Source: Neocallimastix lanati (nom. inval.)
Lineage: Eukaryota > Neocallimastigomycota > Neocallimastigomycetes > Neocallimastigales > Neocallimastigaceae
Reading direction: 5' to 3'
DNA length: 64,000 nucleotides
Assembly: GCA_016946835.1 (NCBI GenBank)
Contig: JACVTC010000217.1
Span: 103,968 to 167,967, forward strand
Below, in pieces: positions 12,316 through 27,165 of this stretch. The notes beneath the pieces are model-generated. The model was not told where the DNA came from. It did no database searches and saw nothing but the letters and a program-made list of their open reading frames with translations. The first letter of the stretch is position 1; every line of letters starts with the position of its first letter. The position numbers were made by a program, and so were the translations under genes.

Positions 12316-15300
12316 ATATATAATTTAATTTTTATTGATATAAAAATAATAAAAATAAAAAAATATATATATATATTAGAAAATATTTATACAATATGAA
12401 AAATTTTCAAATCTTGAATTTTTAATATTTAATGAGCCAGATCTTGAATTAAGCATCAATATTCCATGCATACCAGCATTACTTTGTAATTTAAAATAAT
12501 TACTTATATCATTTTCTATTTTATTATTGGGAGAACAAATAAACTTGATTTAAATGATTTTAATATTATATAAATAATATTTAACCATTAATTAATATTG
12601 TTCATTTTATTTTATTTAATATAAATTAATAATATTGTTTTATTATATAAATAATATATATATAAATATATTTTATTTTTAAAATAATTTACTTCAGAAT
12701 TTTCTACTGTCATGGTTGATTTTTCAATAAAAAATAAATCTACATTAATTATAATATAAACATTTATATTTACCTGTTAGTTTATTAGTTTGTTTGTTTG
12801 GTTATTTATTTATTTACTTATTTATTTATTTATTTATTTATTTATTTTTTCTGAAACTACTATTATTTTTAAATAATTATATTATTATATTAATGATAGC
12901 ATGATACTATTATTAGACAATTACGTCCTCTTGAGATAAAATTCGTTATATGAGTATCAATAATATCAAAATTATCTTTTAAAATGATAAAAGTAATATT
13001 AATAATATACATAATTATTTATAAAATTTTAGTTGCATATAAGATAATAATATTTTATTTATTAATATTTCATTCATTATAATATAATTAATAATAAAAT
13101 TTTTAAATATATATATATATATATTTTTCTGTATTATTACTTCCATTAGTACTCTCAGTGAACATACTAACACTAGGATTATTCGAATAAAAAGTATCTA
13201 CAGTTAAATTTTTAAAAGAAGCTTGATCAAAATTATAATTGATTCTATATAATTTAAAAATAAAATAAAATAGAATTGAAATAGAAATAGAAATAGAAGT
13301 AGAAATAGAAATAAAAAATAATAATAATAATTAAATAAATATTACATAAAATATATCATTTACAATGAATGTTTTTTATAAAAATTTCTAGTAAAAAGAA
13401 AATTACCCTGAAGAAGGACCGTATATATTTGAAAAATGACAGCTAAAATATTTATTAGTAGTAGTAGTAGTAATAATAGTATTTTTAGTAGTAGTAATAG
13501 TTATAGTAGTATTTATTATTATTATTATTTATTATTATTATTATTATATTATATAAAAATTTTTATTCTATATGTATATTATTAAAAATATATATCATAG
13601 TATATAAACTAACTTCTCAACAATTAAATTTCCTTTATTATTCCATCCAATAAGTTCTACAGTAAAATCAGTATACATCATTATATTTTTTATATCACAA
13701 CCATTGATATGAAATACACCATCAGAAGTTATACTTTCAACAGTATGATATATAAATGCGCTAAATCCTTTTGATTTACACCATGCATCTTCAAAATTAA
13801 AATCTCTTTGGATTACATATTTATATTAATTAAATATATATATATGTATATATATTATATATTAATACAAATTAAACAAAATAAAATATATATATATATA
13901 TCAAAAATTTTACGATATATTAATTGCACATGCAACATTAGTCATAAATAATGTTCCTTCATTATTATATGATTTAAAATTCCTTCCATTAAAATGATTC
14001 AGTTGTAAGTCTGATGCTGAATCAATACTATATGCATATCATTATATGATTCATAATGATTAAAAATTATTATAATTATATTTATATATAATTATTTTAT
14101 CTTTTTTTATTTAACTATACATATATATATATATATACATTTAAAAAAAAAAAACTCTTTTGTGGAATTTTAAACTTACAATGCTATTAATCCTTTTCCA
14201 TCTCCTGTTTTTGTAACAATATTTGTCTCTGTTATATATGTTAATACTATTTTTGTAATAATACTATTATCTGCAGATGTATATATTAGCGTTCCCTAAA
14301 TAAAATAAAATAAAATAAAATAAAAATAAAAATAAAAATTCAGAACATTTTAATCAAATATATGTTATTTCAAAATATTTTGTAGTATTAAATTTTTTTT
14401 TCTTTTTTATATTTCTTTATTTTATTATATTATTGTTATAACCTTTATTATTATCATTAGTATTATAATTAGTATTATAAATCATTTATTTATTTATATA
14501 AATATATTTTTATATATTATTATGGTTGTTGTTGCTGTTATTGTTGTTTTTATTATTATTCATTATTTATTATCATTATTATATTAATCTTATTAAAGAG
14601 TATAATATACTTCATGCTCAGCTGTTATATTATTTGCAGTTATTTTTTCACCATTGAATTCTTTATTATTAAATAAATAAAATACAGCTCCTCTATCTTT
14701 ACTATATCCACTATCGAATGTACAATTATAAAAGTTACTATAATTATTATCTATAATAGAAAATGCTCCACTATAATATATAGATAAATGAGTTATTTTA
14801 TTATATTATTTTATATTATATTGTATTATATTGTATTATATTATATTATATTATATTATATTATATTATATCAATTAATATTATTGTTTTTAAAGATTAA
14901 ATATATGTGTGCATTTTATATTTTTAAAGATAAATCATATGTATGTTTTATATTACTATATAGTCTTACCCCGGATGATTATTAGAATAAAAATCCAAAA
15001 ATGAGGAATTATAAGATTCAATTATTCCGTTGTTTATATAAAATAATGAATTTACGCCTTTACCCTTGACCATGGATTCATTAATAATAATACTTGATTC
15101 ACCATTTCCATTATAATTAACTATTCTATTTGTGGTACATGAAGAATCACCATATAAATTTGATTTATAAAAAATAGCATTTGCATTTTTAATTTTAATA
15201 CAATTTCCAATTTCATTGGCCTTTCCATAATAATCTGAATTTACATAATATAATAGTCCTTCACTATCACTATTCAATGAATAGTCAATACTTCCATAAT

Positions 15301-15688
15301 GAATGGTATTCCCGTAAGTTATATTCTTATTTTCATTATAAAAAAATTGTCCCTCAACTTTTATATTTGAAAATTCGATATTTTTAATTTCATTAGAAAA
15401 TATAATTCCATTTAGTACAGAACTTAAATTTAATGATGAAACATCCTTTGATATTCCTTGAAATTTTAATTTATTTATATGATTTGTTAAATTTATTTCT
15501 TTATTTGAACTAAAAATTTTAACATCATTATTTATTATAAGGGTAACTGAATCTTCATTATCATTTTTTGAAAAATATTCAAAAAAATCATCCGAACTAT
15601 AAATATTAACATTCTTTAGTATAGATAGTTGTACAGCAAATAGATACACAACAATATAATAAATTAATTTTTTATTATTATAAAACAT
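8217..15688 (-). CDS. class C GPCR-like receptor with beta-helix-like ectodomain and EGF-like module (22 exons, 1201 aa)
   Basis: Minus-strand exons, first to last: 15688-14970, 14770-14611, 14295-14180, 14027-13914, 13805-13614, 13442-13407, 13244-13141, 12975-12925, 12739-12693, 12543-12393, 12190-11843, 11528-11358, 11202-11089, 11017-10862, 10760-10710, 10516-10369, 10189-9954, 9807-9686, 9296-9241, 9111-8923, 8727-8646, 8459-8217. Every intron is GT-AG; the sum is 3606 bases with unbroken phase. A signal peptide (1 to ~25) leads into ~850 residues of Asn/Ser/Tyr-rich repeats of the kind '...F.NC.F.N' that look like a right-handed beta helix. An EGF-like module follows, with six cysteines (898, 902, 908, 914, 916, 926). 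Seven membrane segments come after it (TM1 ~940-962, TM7 ~1153-1172). Class C features: GxILSY in TM2, the cysteine pair C1003/C1085, KMLRIY after TM3, and VPIY before TM6. It is probably a surface sensor; ligand and G-protein coupling are unknown. Confidence 0.85.
9399..9680. repeat. ATT/TTA trinucleotide microsatellite inside an intron
   Basis: About 280 bases of mostly (TTA)n with TCA, TGA and CTA variants towards the left. It lies wholly in the intron between receptor exons 9686-9807 and 9241-9296. The open frame through it is only the repeat translated as poly-Ile/Thr. Confidence 0.9.
10619..10682. repeat. long poly(A) run in an intron
   Basis: An uninterrupted run of about 62 A, among the longest in the window, within the receptor intron between exons 10710-10760 and 10369-10516. 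Similar runs lie in neighbouring introns near 10324-10361, 12272-12313 and 8551-8592. On the coding (minus) strand they are poly(T), which would act as extended polypyrimidine stretches. Confidence 0.9.
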
Positions 15689-15989
15689 TTTTTCATATAA
15701 ATTATTATGAATTTAATGCGATAGTACATATATAAAAGTTTTAGAATCAACTAACTATTATTTTATATTATAATAATATAAATTTAAAATTAAAAAAAAA
15801 AAATTTATATATATATATATATATATAGGAAATAGAAAACGATATAATATAATCAAAAAAAAAAAAAAAATATGAATTTAAATTATATATATTTAATATT
15901 TTAATATATGTATAAAATTATTGAACCAAAAAAGTTTTATTGTTATAGAATAATTTAACCATAATATTTATAATATTTATACATTTATT

Positions 15990-16038
15990 GTATAAAAATA
16001 AAAATAAAACTCTAAAATACTTTAAAATTTTAACAATA

Positions 16039-16070
<32 letters not shown>

Positions 16071-16194
16071 GATAAAAAAAACTATAAAAAAATTATTTTT
16101 CTTAATTATTTGGTTAACGATTAACCGAAAAATTTTACTGTATAAAAATAAAAATAAACCTCTAAAATACTTTTAAATTTTAGTAATTTAATTG
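15990..16194. repeat. pair of ~55-base direct repeats
   Basis: Bases 15990-16044 and 16140-16194 share a segment beginning TGTATAAAAATAAAAATAAA, then TCTAAAATACTTT with a similar continuation. They differ at a handful of positions and small indels. This is simple AT-rich sequence, but the match runs through non-repetitive parts. Confidence 0.6.
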
Positions 16195-16435
16195 AAAAAA
16201 GGTTAAAATAGGATTTATATATTTATTTAGTAAAATTAATATACAAAAAAAAAATTTATATACATAGTATATATTAATGCAGATAATAGATTTCTACATA
16301 ATTTTAAAAATTTTAAAATTAAATATATATAATTAATATATTTTACATTGTAAAAATATTAAAGTTTTTATATTATCTTATAAAAATGATATATAAAATA
16401 ATATAAATTTTAAAACTATATCTTAAATAAAATAT

Positions 16436-16830
16436 TATGATTTTCTAATATTTAAATGCTGTGTCTGTATTAATAATTATATAATAATTTTAATTTCAAA
16501 ATAAAATATTAAGATAATATAACGATAAAATATAACGATAAAATAAAAATAAAGTATAAAAAAATATAAAAAAATTATAAAAAAAATATAAATATGTAAT
16601 AATAGTAATAATGATAATTAAAATTGAACTAAATATTATTATATAAATTTTATTTATTTTTATATGATTTTCTATAATTTAAAATATGTTTTATTAATAA
16701 TTAATAATTATAATTTCAAATTAATATATATATTAAAATAAAATAATATAAAATAAAAATAAACTATAAAAAATTATAAATACATAATAATAGTAATGAT
16801 GATAATTAAAATTGATCTCAATATATATAT
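16436..16830. repeat. diverged tandem duplication, units of ~170-200 bases
   Basis: The stretch ~16436-16640 and the stretch ~16660-16830 share the same order of segments: ATGATTTTCTA..., ATTTCAAA..., ATAAAAATAAA-CTATAAA, then TAATAGTAATRATGATAATT and AAAATTGA. They differ by indels. No coding content is visible in either copy. Confidence 0.5.
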
Positions 16831-16867
16831 ATATAGCACTTTTATTAATTAAATAATAATAGTAATA

Positions 16868-16992
16868 TTGCTTTGTCATAACTTTAATTTTTTTTTTCCT
16901 TATATTTCTATAATAAAAAATTTTTTTTCATAATCTAAATATTTATTATAGAAATATAAAGAAAAAAATTTTAAATAGTAACAAGCTTTGTT
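16868..16992. repeat. imperfect inverted repeat (~50-base arms, ~25-base loop)
   Basis: The left arm 16868-16917 includes TTATATTTCTATAATAAA; the right arm 16942-16992 includes its reverse complement TTTATTATAGAAATATAA. The outer parts also pair (GCTTTGTCATAA against AACAAGC). It could be a small foldback element or the footprint of one. No target-site duplication was resolved. Confidence 0.6.
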
Positions 16993-17254
16993 ATATATTT
17001 ATAAATATAGTTTAAAATGATTTATATTTATTGGCATAAAACAAAATAACATTTATATTTTTGAGGTTTAAAAAAAAAAATAAAATAATTTTATGAAAGA
17101 TATACATAAATATATATTTTTTAAAATGAAAAAAGTTTCAATTGTTATAATCTAGTAAGCATTATATTATTTTTCAAAAAGTATAAAAAATAAAATGTCA
17201 ATGTTTAATTATTTAATTTTATAAATAAAAAAAAAATAAATTTCATATGGAATG

Positions 17255-17431
17255 ATTTATTTATTTATTTATTTATTTATTATTTATTTATTATTTATTA
17301 TTTATTTATTATTTATTTATTATTTATTTATTTATTTATTATTTATTTATTTATTATTTATTTATTTATTATTTATTTATTTATTATTTATTTATTTATT
17401 TATTTATTATTTATTATTTATTTATTTATTT

Positions 17432-17471
<40 letters not shown>

Positions 17472-17669
17472 TTATTTATTTATTATTTATTATTTATTTA
17501 TTATTTATTTAATATTTATTTATTTATTTATTATTTATTTATTTATTATTTATTTATTTATTATTTATTTATTTATTTATTATTTATTTATTTATTTATT
17601 ATTTATTATTTATTTATTTATTTATTATTTATTATTTAATTAATTAATTAATTATTTATTTATTTATTT

Positions 17670-17737
<68 letters not shown>

Positions 17738-17765
17738 TTTGTTTGTTTGTTTGTTTGTTTGTTTG
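17255..17765. repeat. TTTA/TTATTTA microsatellite ending in TTTG
   Basis: About 510 bases of (TTTA)n with frequent TTATTTA interruptions, closing with about six TTTG units at 17739-17765. The open frame at the left end is the repeat itself and is not a gene. Confidence 0.95.
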
Positions 17766-18864
17766 ATTGCTTATTTATAGCATATGTTACATCAAAATTA
17801 AATTGTTCATTATATAATATTAATATAGATTAATATCCATATATAGTATTTAATCATTTTATATGTGTATAAATATTTTTTTTTTGGCATAAAACATAAG
17901 GATATTTAAAAAGGAGAATATTTTTAATAATATTCTACATTCTATACATTTAATATATAATTAAAATTTATATATTAAATATTTACGGTAAAGCAATCCT
18001 ATAGTATTTCACATTATAATCTTAATATATTATTATATTATATAATATTTAATTAATACAAAAAAAAATTTTTATAAAAGATAGTCTAAATTAATTTTAA
18101 ATGAAAAAGGTAAATTAATATAAACAAGATATTTAAATATTATATTAAATTTAATATATATTTATATTTTAATATATTAGCCTCCAAAATAAAGCACAAT
18201 GTATTGCCAAAATTTTAATAAATAAAAAAATAATTTTAAAAAAAAATTAAAAATATAAATAAATATATATAAATATATTTTAATTATAAAATAGAAATTA
18301 GTAATTGGAATAAAAATTTTAATATATTAAACCATTTATAAAGCAACGTATACGTTGAACGTAGAATGTATACACTTTAATTATTAAAAAAAATTTTTTT
18401 TAATTTCCTGTTTTTATTTTTATTTTTTTTTGGATTGTTAATATAAACTTAAAATATGATAATCTTTTTTATTTTTTAAAACTTCACTATAATATAAAAT
18501 ATATTTTATTTTTATAAAATAATCTTATATTTATATTTTTCTTTAATATTTAATATTTTGTAATTTATTTATTTATTTATTTATTTATTTGTTAGTATTC
18601 AAATTATTACTATACTGTATAATTTCGTAATTACAACGCCCCTTTTTAGTATTTATTTTATTATTTATTTTATAATCATATTTATATTATTAATTATATT
18701 ATTTAATTTTATTATTTAAATAAATAATAAAAATTTTTATACATTGTATTAAATATATTAATATATTATATTTATAATGTAATATATGACTAATTATTAT
18801 AATAATTCATTTCATTTAACATAAAAATTTTTAGTAATTATAATTTGTGTATAATATGTATTAT

Positions 18865-18909
<45 letters not shown>

Positions 18910-19812
18910 ATTGTTTATAATTAATCCTTGGACTTTTAAAAAAAAAATGCATTAATTTTTTATATATTAAAAAAAAAGTTTAATTTTTATTTATTTTTTT
19001 TTTAACTACAATTTGAAAAATTCTTTTTTTTTAAAAAAAAAAATAATAATAAAAACTATAGAATAAACCTTTTTTAATATAAAATGTAATGAATTTTTAA
19101 TCATTTTTCATTACTTTCATAGAATATTTTTAACTAATTAGAAATAAAATAAAATAAAATAAAAATTAAAGGGGAATAATTTATACTATTTAAAAAGAAA
19201 ATATAATTTTAGAAAAAAAAATTAAAAAATAAAAATAATCAAAAATAAATTATATTTTCTTCTATTAAAAAAATATAATAAACAAATTGATTTAATAATA
19301 TTTATTGAGTAAGGACTAAAGTAAATTCAAATTAAAAGGTATTTATTAATAAATATAATTATTAAAGAAAACATTAACATATTAAAATAAGTATTATATT
19401 TTAATAACACAAAAAATTATTTAAATTTAAAATTTTCTGTTAAATGAAATAATTATTATAGTAATAATATAATCTTTCTGATAATTTATATTTTCAAAAA
19501 AGTATTATTAATAACAATAAATAAAAAAACTAAAAGTATGAAAGTATAATTAATTGAAATTTTATCTTTAAATAGTTCAATAAATAGTTTTTAAATTTAA
19601 AACCTGAATTAATAAATTAATTTATTGTGTTTAATATAAATTAACTATCAAATTTAATAAATTTGGCAATAAATTTTAACTATATATGAGTATTATATAT
19701 ACATAAAAATATTATTACTTATATCAGAATGAATAGTTTTTTGTATATATAATTGTATTTGTATAGTAGTTATTAGTAATAATAGTTATAATAGTACTAT
19801 TTTAATATAAAA

Positions 19813-19844
<32 letters not shown>

Positions 19845-20031
19845 CTGACAAAATATTTATATTTATTTTTTTTTCATTTATTTTTATTTATTTTTATTTA
19901 AATATCGAAAAATAAATTGAAAAATATATTAAATAATTAGCCCTAAAAAAACGTATTTATAGATAAGATATCCAATAAAATAATTATATACCAATATTCC
20001 AATAAATACACTTTCTACAAAAAAAAAAAAA

Positions 20032-20091
<60 letters not shown>

Positions 20092-20137
20092 TAATATTAA
20101 TAAATATAAATCCGACTACAACAAATTAAAAATAACT

Positions 20138-21079
20138 ATGAATGATTTTAATTGCGGATCAGGTCCAAGTACAATTTCTGAAAGATTAAGTCTTTTTAAC
20201 GAAATAGTTCGTCTCGCAAAAAAGAAAGAAGAAAAAACTATTATAGATAACTTTACATATCAAAATGTCAGAGTGGTAGAACTTGTAGCAATATTAAATT
20301 ATATAATTGCTTTATACAATTTTGGTTTACCAATTGATGACTTATATACAATTATTGAGGTATATGAGCAAGTTAAAACTAAACCTGGCAGTTGTTACTT
20401 TTATATTATAGAATATATTGAAGCTAATTTTAAAAGTATTCACCCTGTACTTTTAATGCTAGACCATTACACTAAAGATATCTATAACCTTTTAAAGGAT
20501 GAAGGACAAATGATAGGTAAATTTCAATTTTATATTATGGCAAAAGCTATTGCAACATATCAGGTACATACACAAGATGTTATAGATAATTTAGCAGCTC
20601 GCTTAAATCAATGCAACGAGGAATTATCAAGACCAAAAATTAATGCAAATGTTAGATTAAGTTCTAGTTCTGATACAACGCTTGTTGTTAGTAATATTGA
20701 AGAAGTAATAGCAGAAAATGTTGAAAATGATGCAAGTAGTACTAACACTAGAAATAGTTTAAGAACATTAAGTAAAGATACTTCTAAAAATTCAATAAAA
20801 GAAAATTCAAATAATGATAATATATTAATTGACAATTCAAATACTTCAATAAAGGCCAATACTAACAATAGTAGAAAGAATTCAAGTTCTATGACCCCGG
20901 TAAAAATGGAATTACACAACCCTATGGAACAAGAAACTTTTAAATTAAATATAGAAAAGAAAAGTATGATTTATGAATGTATTACTTCTTTAAACGTTTA
21001 TTCAAAATTCCGTAATATTGATCTTAAAATTCCATCCTATCCATCAGATGAATTAATTGAAAAAATCGAAAGACAATAA
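20138..21079 (+). CDS. unrecognised 313-residue protein
   Basis: Intronless frame, ATG to TAA, preceded by an AAT microsatellite and a short leader. I do not recognise the family. Residues ~10-170 look alpha-helical, with alternating hydrophobic positions and no membrane segment or signal peptide (for example RVVELVAILNYIIALYNF and FQFYIMAKAIATYQ). Residues ~172-255 are a Ser/Asn/Thr-rich, probably disordered linker. Residues ~265-313 are again ordered-looking and end in DELIEKIERQ. Codon use and the lower AT content against both flanks support a real gene. The helix spacing loosely recalls helical-repeat proteins, but I see no diagnostic motif. The short open frame on the opposite strand at 20608-20919 is its shadow. 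Confidence 0.75.
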   Translation: MNDFNCGSGPSTISERLSLFNEIVRLAKKKEEKTIIDNFTYQNVRVVELVAILNYIIALYNFGLPIDDLYTIIEVYEQVKTKPGSCYFYIIEYIEANFKSIHPVLLMLDHYTKDIYNLLKDEGQMIGKFQFYIMAKAIATYQVHTQDVIDNLAARLNQCNEELSRPKINANVRLSSSSDTTLVVSNIEEVIAENVENDASSTNTRNSLRTLSKDTSKNSIKENSNNDNILIDNSNTSIKANTNNSRKNSSSMTPVKMELHNPMEQETFKLNIEKKSMIYECITSLNVYSKFRNIDLKIPSYPSDELIEKIERQ

Positions 21080-21284
21080 TAGAGAATATAAATTAAAGTA
21101 AATTTAATATTCATATTTATTTAATTGATGTTTTATTGCTAAAAAAAAAAAAAAAAAAAAAAAAAAAGACATATAAAAATATATAATTATATATTCATTA
21201 GATTATTTTATATTATTTATTAAACAATAAAGAAAAAATCAAATATCAAATAACTAAAAACTTTCGTTAATTTAATTTGTCATT

Positions 21285-21322
<38 letters not shown>

Positions 21323-21941
21323 ATAACAAATAAGAATGCAAAAATTTTGACACCTTTATTATTATATCAAATAGCATTAAATAATTATTTATTAAATACT
21401 TAATTATACATAAAAATTATTAAAAAATATATATAAAATATATATAATATATATATATAATTAAAATAAGTGAAAGGAAAAAATATATATATATATTAAT
21501 AATAATATCATTAACAATAATAAGAAAAAATAAGAAAAATTAATAATCAATATTCATAGTTTGTAACTTTGTAAATTAATAACGAAGTTTAGTTATTAAT
21601 CTATTAAATCTATTATAAATAATTTATTATTAATTAATTAATTCGCATATTTAAAATAAAATAAAATAAAAATAATTATTTTAAATCTTTCTATTTTTTT
21701 TTTTTTTTTCTTTTTTTTTTTTTTAAATCACTAATAAATTTTAATGTTTAATAATTTTATATAATATCATTAATAAATAAATAAAATAAGTACTGAAATA
21801 TATTAAAGTACATAAAAAAAAATTTTTTTTTTATATGTTAATTTTCTTTATTATTTCTATATTATTATTATTATTATTATTATTATTTTTTATTATTAAA
21901 AATTTTTTTATTATACAATATTTTTATTAATAGTAAAATAC

Positions 21942-21988
<47 letters not shown>

Positions 21989-22192
21989 TATAGAATATTA
22001 ATCCGAAATTTATTTCATAAATTATATATTTAAATATTTAATATATTTTATATGTAATACTTTTTCTTTTTTTTTTAGTTTTAATCAAATTCCATAGAAA
22101 TTGATATAAATTTATTTTAAATGGAAACATATATTTATTATAATTTTACTTTTAAATAAATAAATTGTAAGATTAATTAAATATTTTATTTA

Positions 22193-22224
<32 letters not shown>

Positions 22225-23546
22225 AATTTTTAATAAATAAATCATTAATTATGAATCATTAATTTATTTTTTTTTAAACTTTTTTTTTTAAAAAAAAAAT
22301 AAAATTTTAAGCTTTTCATATATATAAAAAGGAAAAAATAAATAGATTATTAAACAATATATTTTTATGTTTCATCCTTAATAATAAATATGAAAAATAG
22401 AGTTTTTTAATATATATTTATCATTTCTATAGATATATATTTCAAATAATTATTAATTATTGCATATGTAATTTCTTAAATAATTTCTTAAATACTTTAA
22501 TATTATTGCTATAGAACAACTGGTTAGAAATTAAAGTATTAATGAAAAATGGAGTTTAATAATAAATAAATTAATTTCAAATAATAATTTAAATATTTTT
22601 ATTTCAATATTAATATCTTATTATATTTAAATATTCTTATTTTTAATATTCATGTTGAGTATTATATTATTTTTCTTTATTTTCATTAATAAAATTTAAA
22701 TTTAATATATAATATGTTTGAATAAAATAAATGTTTTACACAAAAAAAAAAATAAAAAAAAAAAAAAAAGAATTATATCTTCTTTTATATATATATATAC
22801 ATTAAAATAAAAATAGAAACTATAATATCTAATAATTATTTGAATATTATAAATTAATTCATACTAACTTCCAAAATATTTATTATATTCTTATTATCAT
22901 ACTTAATAAAAATAACAAATATATGTATATGTATATGTATATTTATTATTAAATTATATAGTACATATGTGCATATTAATTTTTTAAAAAAAAAAAAAAA
23001 AATAAAAATAAAATAAAATAAAATAATAAGATTATAAACTTTTCTTCTATAAAAATTTAAAAAGTATATTCTTTTATTTGTTTCACTATACCATAATATA
23101 AAATTTAATAAATAATTTTTACTATATTTTTAAAAAAAAAAAAAAAATTTAAATTGAAATAAAAAAAAAAAAATTATAGTTCAATACATTAAATTTTTTT
23201 TTTTTTTTGTTATAACTTTTTACTATTAAATTAATTATAAATATTAATTTATCTTTTTATTAAGAATGATGTTACAAAATTTAAATTCTGCTAATAAACA
23301 TTCCATAATAAATAATTAAAAATATTTAAAGTTAAAGGAATATTTAATAATAATTTTTCTTTATTTTTATATATATATATTTTTTTAATATTATTTTTAA
23401 TTGAAAATTTAAGAAAATTTATAATTTAAATTAATTTTTTTTATTTCCGGTATGTACTACCCTTTTGTGGAAATATTGAGGTAGTTACAAACCTTCCATA
23501 TTATTGCTGAGAATTTTTACATTTTTTTCCTAACTTCCCTTGGGTG
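21080..23546. other. AT-rich intergenic DNA
   Basis: No gene seen. It includes the 3' flank of the gene ending at 21079, poly(A) runs near 21140-21166, 21287-21319 and 21945-21982, and low-complexity A/T sequence. Bases 23450-23546 become less AT-rich as the foldback element region begins. Confidence 0.55.
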
Positions 23547-24272
23547 TGGGGCATTTCGCCAAATTGAAAATTATTAAATAAATAAATAAAGCAATAAATA
23601 AAATTAAATATTATTAATATCGCATAAAAACAATTTTAAAAAAAATATTTTGAATTAATATTTATTTATTTATTCATTTATTTATATCAATACTCTACTT
23701 GTCTATAAAAGCAACTTGGGGAAATGCAACTTGGGGAAATGCAACATTTTAATACTACGTCACTTGTCGAAATACAACCTGGCGAAATGCAATTTGGGGA
23801 AATGCAACTCTCCCACTTCCCTTTGAAGTGAAGTCGGTATAACCTAACCCATGTAGATACATAATAGCATAAATGTTAGAAAAATTGCAATTTAGTAGAA
23901 TATATGTACATGAATACATGAAATCATATATCCAAATGTTAATAATTCCCACGTAAATATATTAAATGACAGTAACTGCGCAGTCCTCTCAGGCCCACAG
24001 TTAGGACAGTATCTTTTATATATTACTTTGGATATTTAGAATAATATTATCTATATAAGGGGGAGCTGCATTTCGCCATTTTACATTTCGCCAAGTGGAG
24101 TATTGATAGAAATAAATGAATAAATGAATAAATAAATAAATTATAATTCAAATAATTTCTTTAAATCTTGTTTTATTCAATATTAATAATATTTAATTTT
24201 ATTTATTTATTTATTTATTTTATAATTTTCAATTTGGAGAAATACAAATTGGCAAAATGCACCACTCCCTGG
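23547..24272. mobile_element. foldback element with ~170-base inverted arms
   Basis: The left arm (~23547-23705) and right arm (~24085-24272) are reverse complements over most of their length. The outer GGCATTTCGCC-like end, the AAATTGAAAATTAT segment, a TAAATAAA tract, the ATTAAATATTATTAATAT segment and the inner TATCAATACTC(T/C)ACTTG segment all recur in mirrored order. The centre holds tandem copies of a GCAACTTGGGGAAAT-type unit (23710-23815) and mixed sequence, including the palindrome ACTGCGCAGT at 23975-23984. No transposase is visible, so it would be non-autonomous. No target-site duplication was resolved. Confidence 0.7.
23710..23815. repeat. tandem ~17-base units related to GCAACTTGGGGAAAT
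   Basis: About six units (GCAACTTGGGGAAAT, ACAACCTGGCGAAAT, GCAATTTGGGGAAAT and relatives) lie next to each other or with short spacers. Single related units occur at 24070-24100, 24235-24262, 24361-24372, 24680-24710, 26310-26325 and 43360-43372. They resemble the subterminal repeats that transposases bind, which is an inference. Confidence 0.65.
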
Positions 24273-24354
24273 AAATACTTATCTGTAATCCTAACCATCA
24301 TATCCCTTTAAAAACCTCTTGTGAGGAAAACCTTGAATAATAGTCAAAAAACAG

Positions 24355-26330
<1,976 letters not shown>

Positions 26331-27052
26331 CTTTTAGTTTAAATATAGAAATTGTAAATTTTTTTTGTTTTTTATTTTTTATATTATTTTGCTTTTGATT
26401 TGAAAATAAATATTCTATTAATTATGTATATTTTGTACTTCTTACTTTCACTATACTAATATATTAATATTTTTTATTTTGGTTTAAAATATTGTTATTA
26501 CTTAAAATATATATATATATGATAATTAAGTATTTTATTTATTTTAATGTTTTAATTATTAATTTAATAGAAAATTTAATAAAAATCTATTATTAAAATT
26601 TTTAAATCAAATAAAAAAAAAAAATAAAAAAAATATAAAAGTAAAGTAAAAATAAAAAATAAAAGTAATTAAAAAAGCAAATAAATATTATAATACTATA
26701 AAAATTATTTTTGAAAACTTTTGTGTTAAACTTTTTTTTGAATATATATTAAATCTATTCAAATTAATTTTAAAAATATTTTTACAAATTAATTTATCAA
26801 TATTTTGCTAAGCAAAATAACTTTGATTATTAATCACCAATAAAAAGAGTTTAAAATGATAATTATATCTTAATTATGATATATCCATCTTAATTAATTT
26901 TTATTAACTTATCAAAATTAAATATAAATTATTTAAATCTATTGTAATTGAAGATTTTTTCTTTTTTTTAAATATTTTTATTTTTATTGTTATTGCTATT
27001 ATTATTAATAATAAATAATAAATTAATAAATAATAATAATAGTAGTTTAGTA

Positions 27053-27087
<35 letters not shown>

Positions 27088-27134
27088 TAAATATAAAAAT
27101 AAAAATAAATAAATATAAAAATAAAAATAAAATA

Positions 27135-27165
<31 letters not shown>

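Larger units (their letters stand above)
15689..20137. other. 4.4 kb gene-free AT-rich region
   Basis: No coding frame seen. It contains the promoter side of the receptor gene (left end) and of the gene at 20138 (right end), diverged direct duplications near 15990-16195 and 16436-16830, an inverted repeat at 16868-16992, a large TTTA microsatellite, and an AAT microsatellite at 20033-20092 just upstream of the next gene. Confidence 0.55.

Noticed and set aside
17252-17512. Open frame through the TTTA repeat
   Set aside because: Pure microsatellite translation with no conserved content.
23755-23952. 65-residue minus-strand frame with FPQIAF/FRQVVF repeats
   Set aside because: It is the translated tandem 17-base DNA repeat, with no independent support as a gene.
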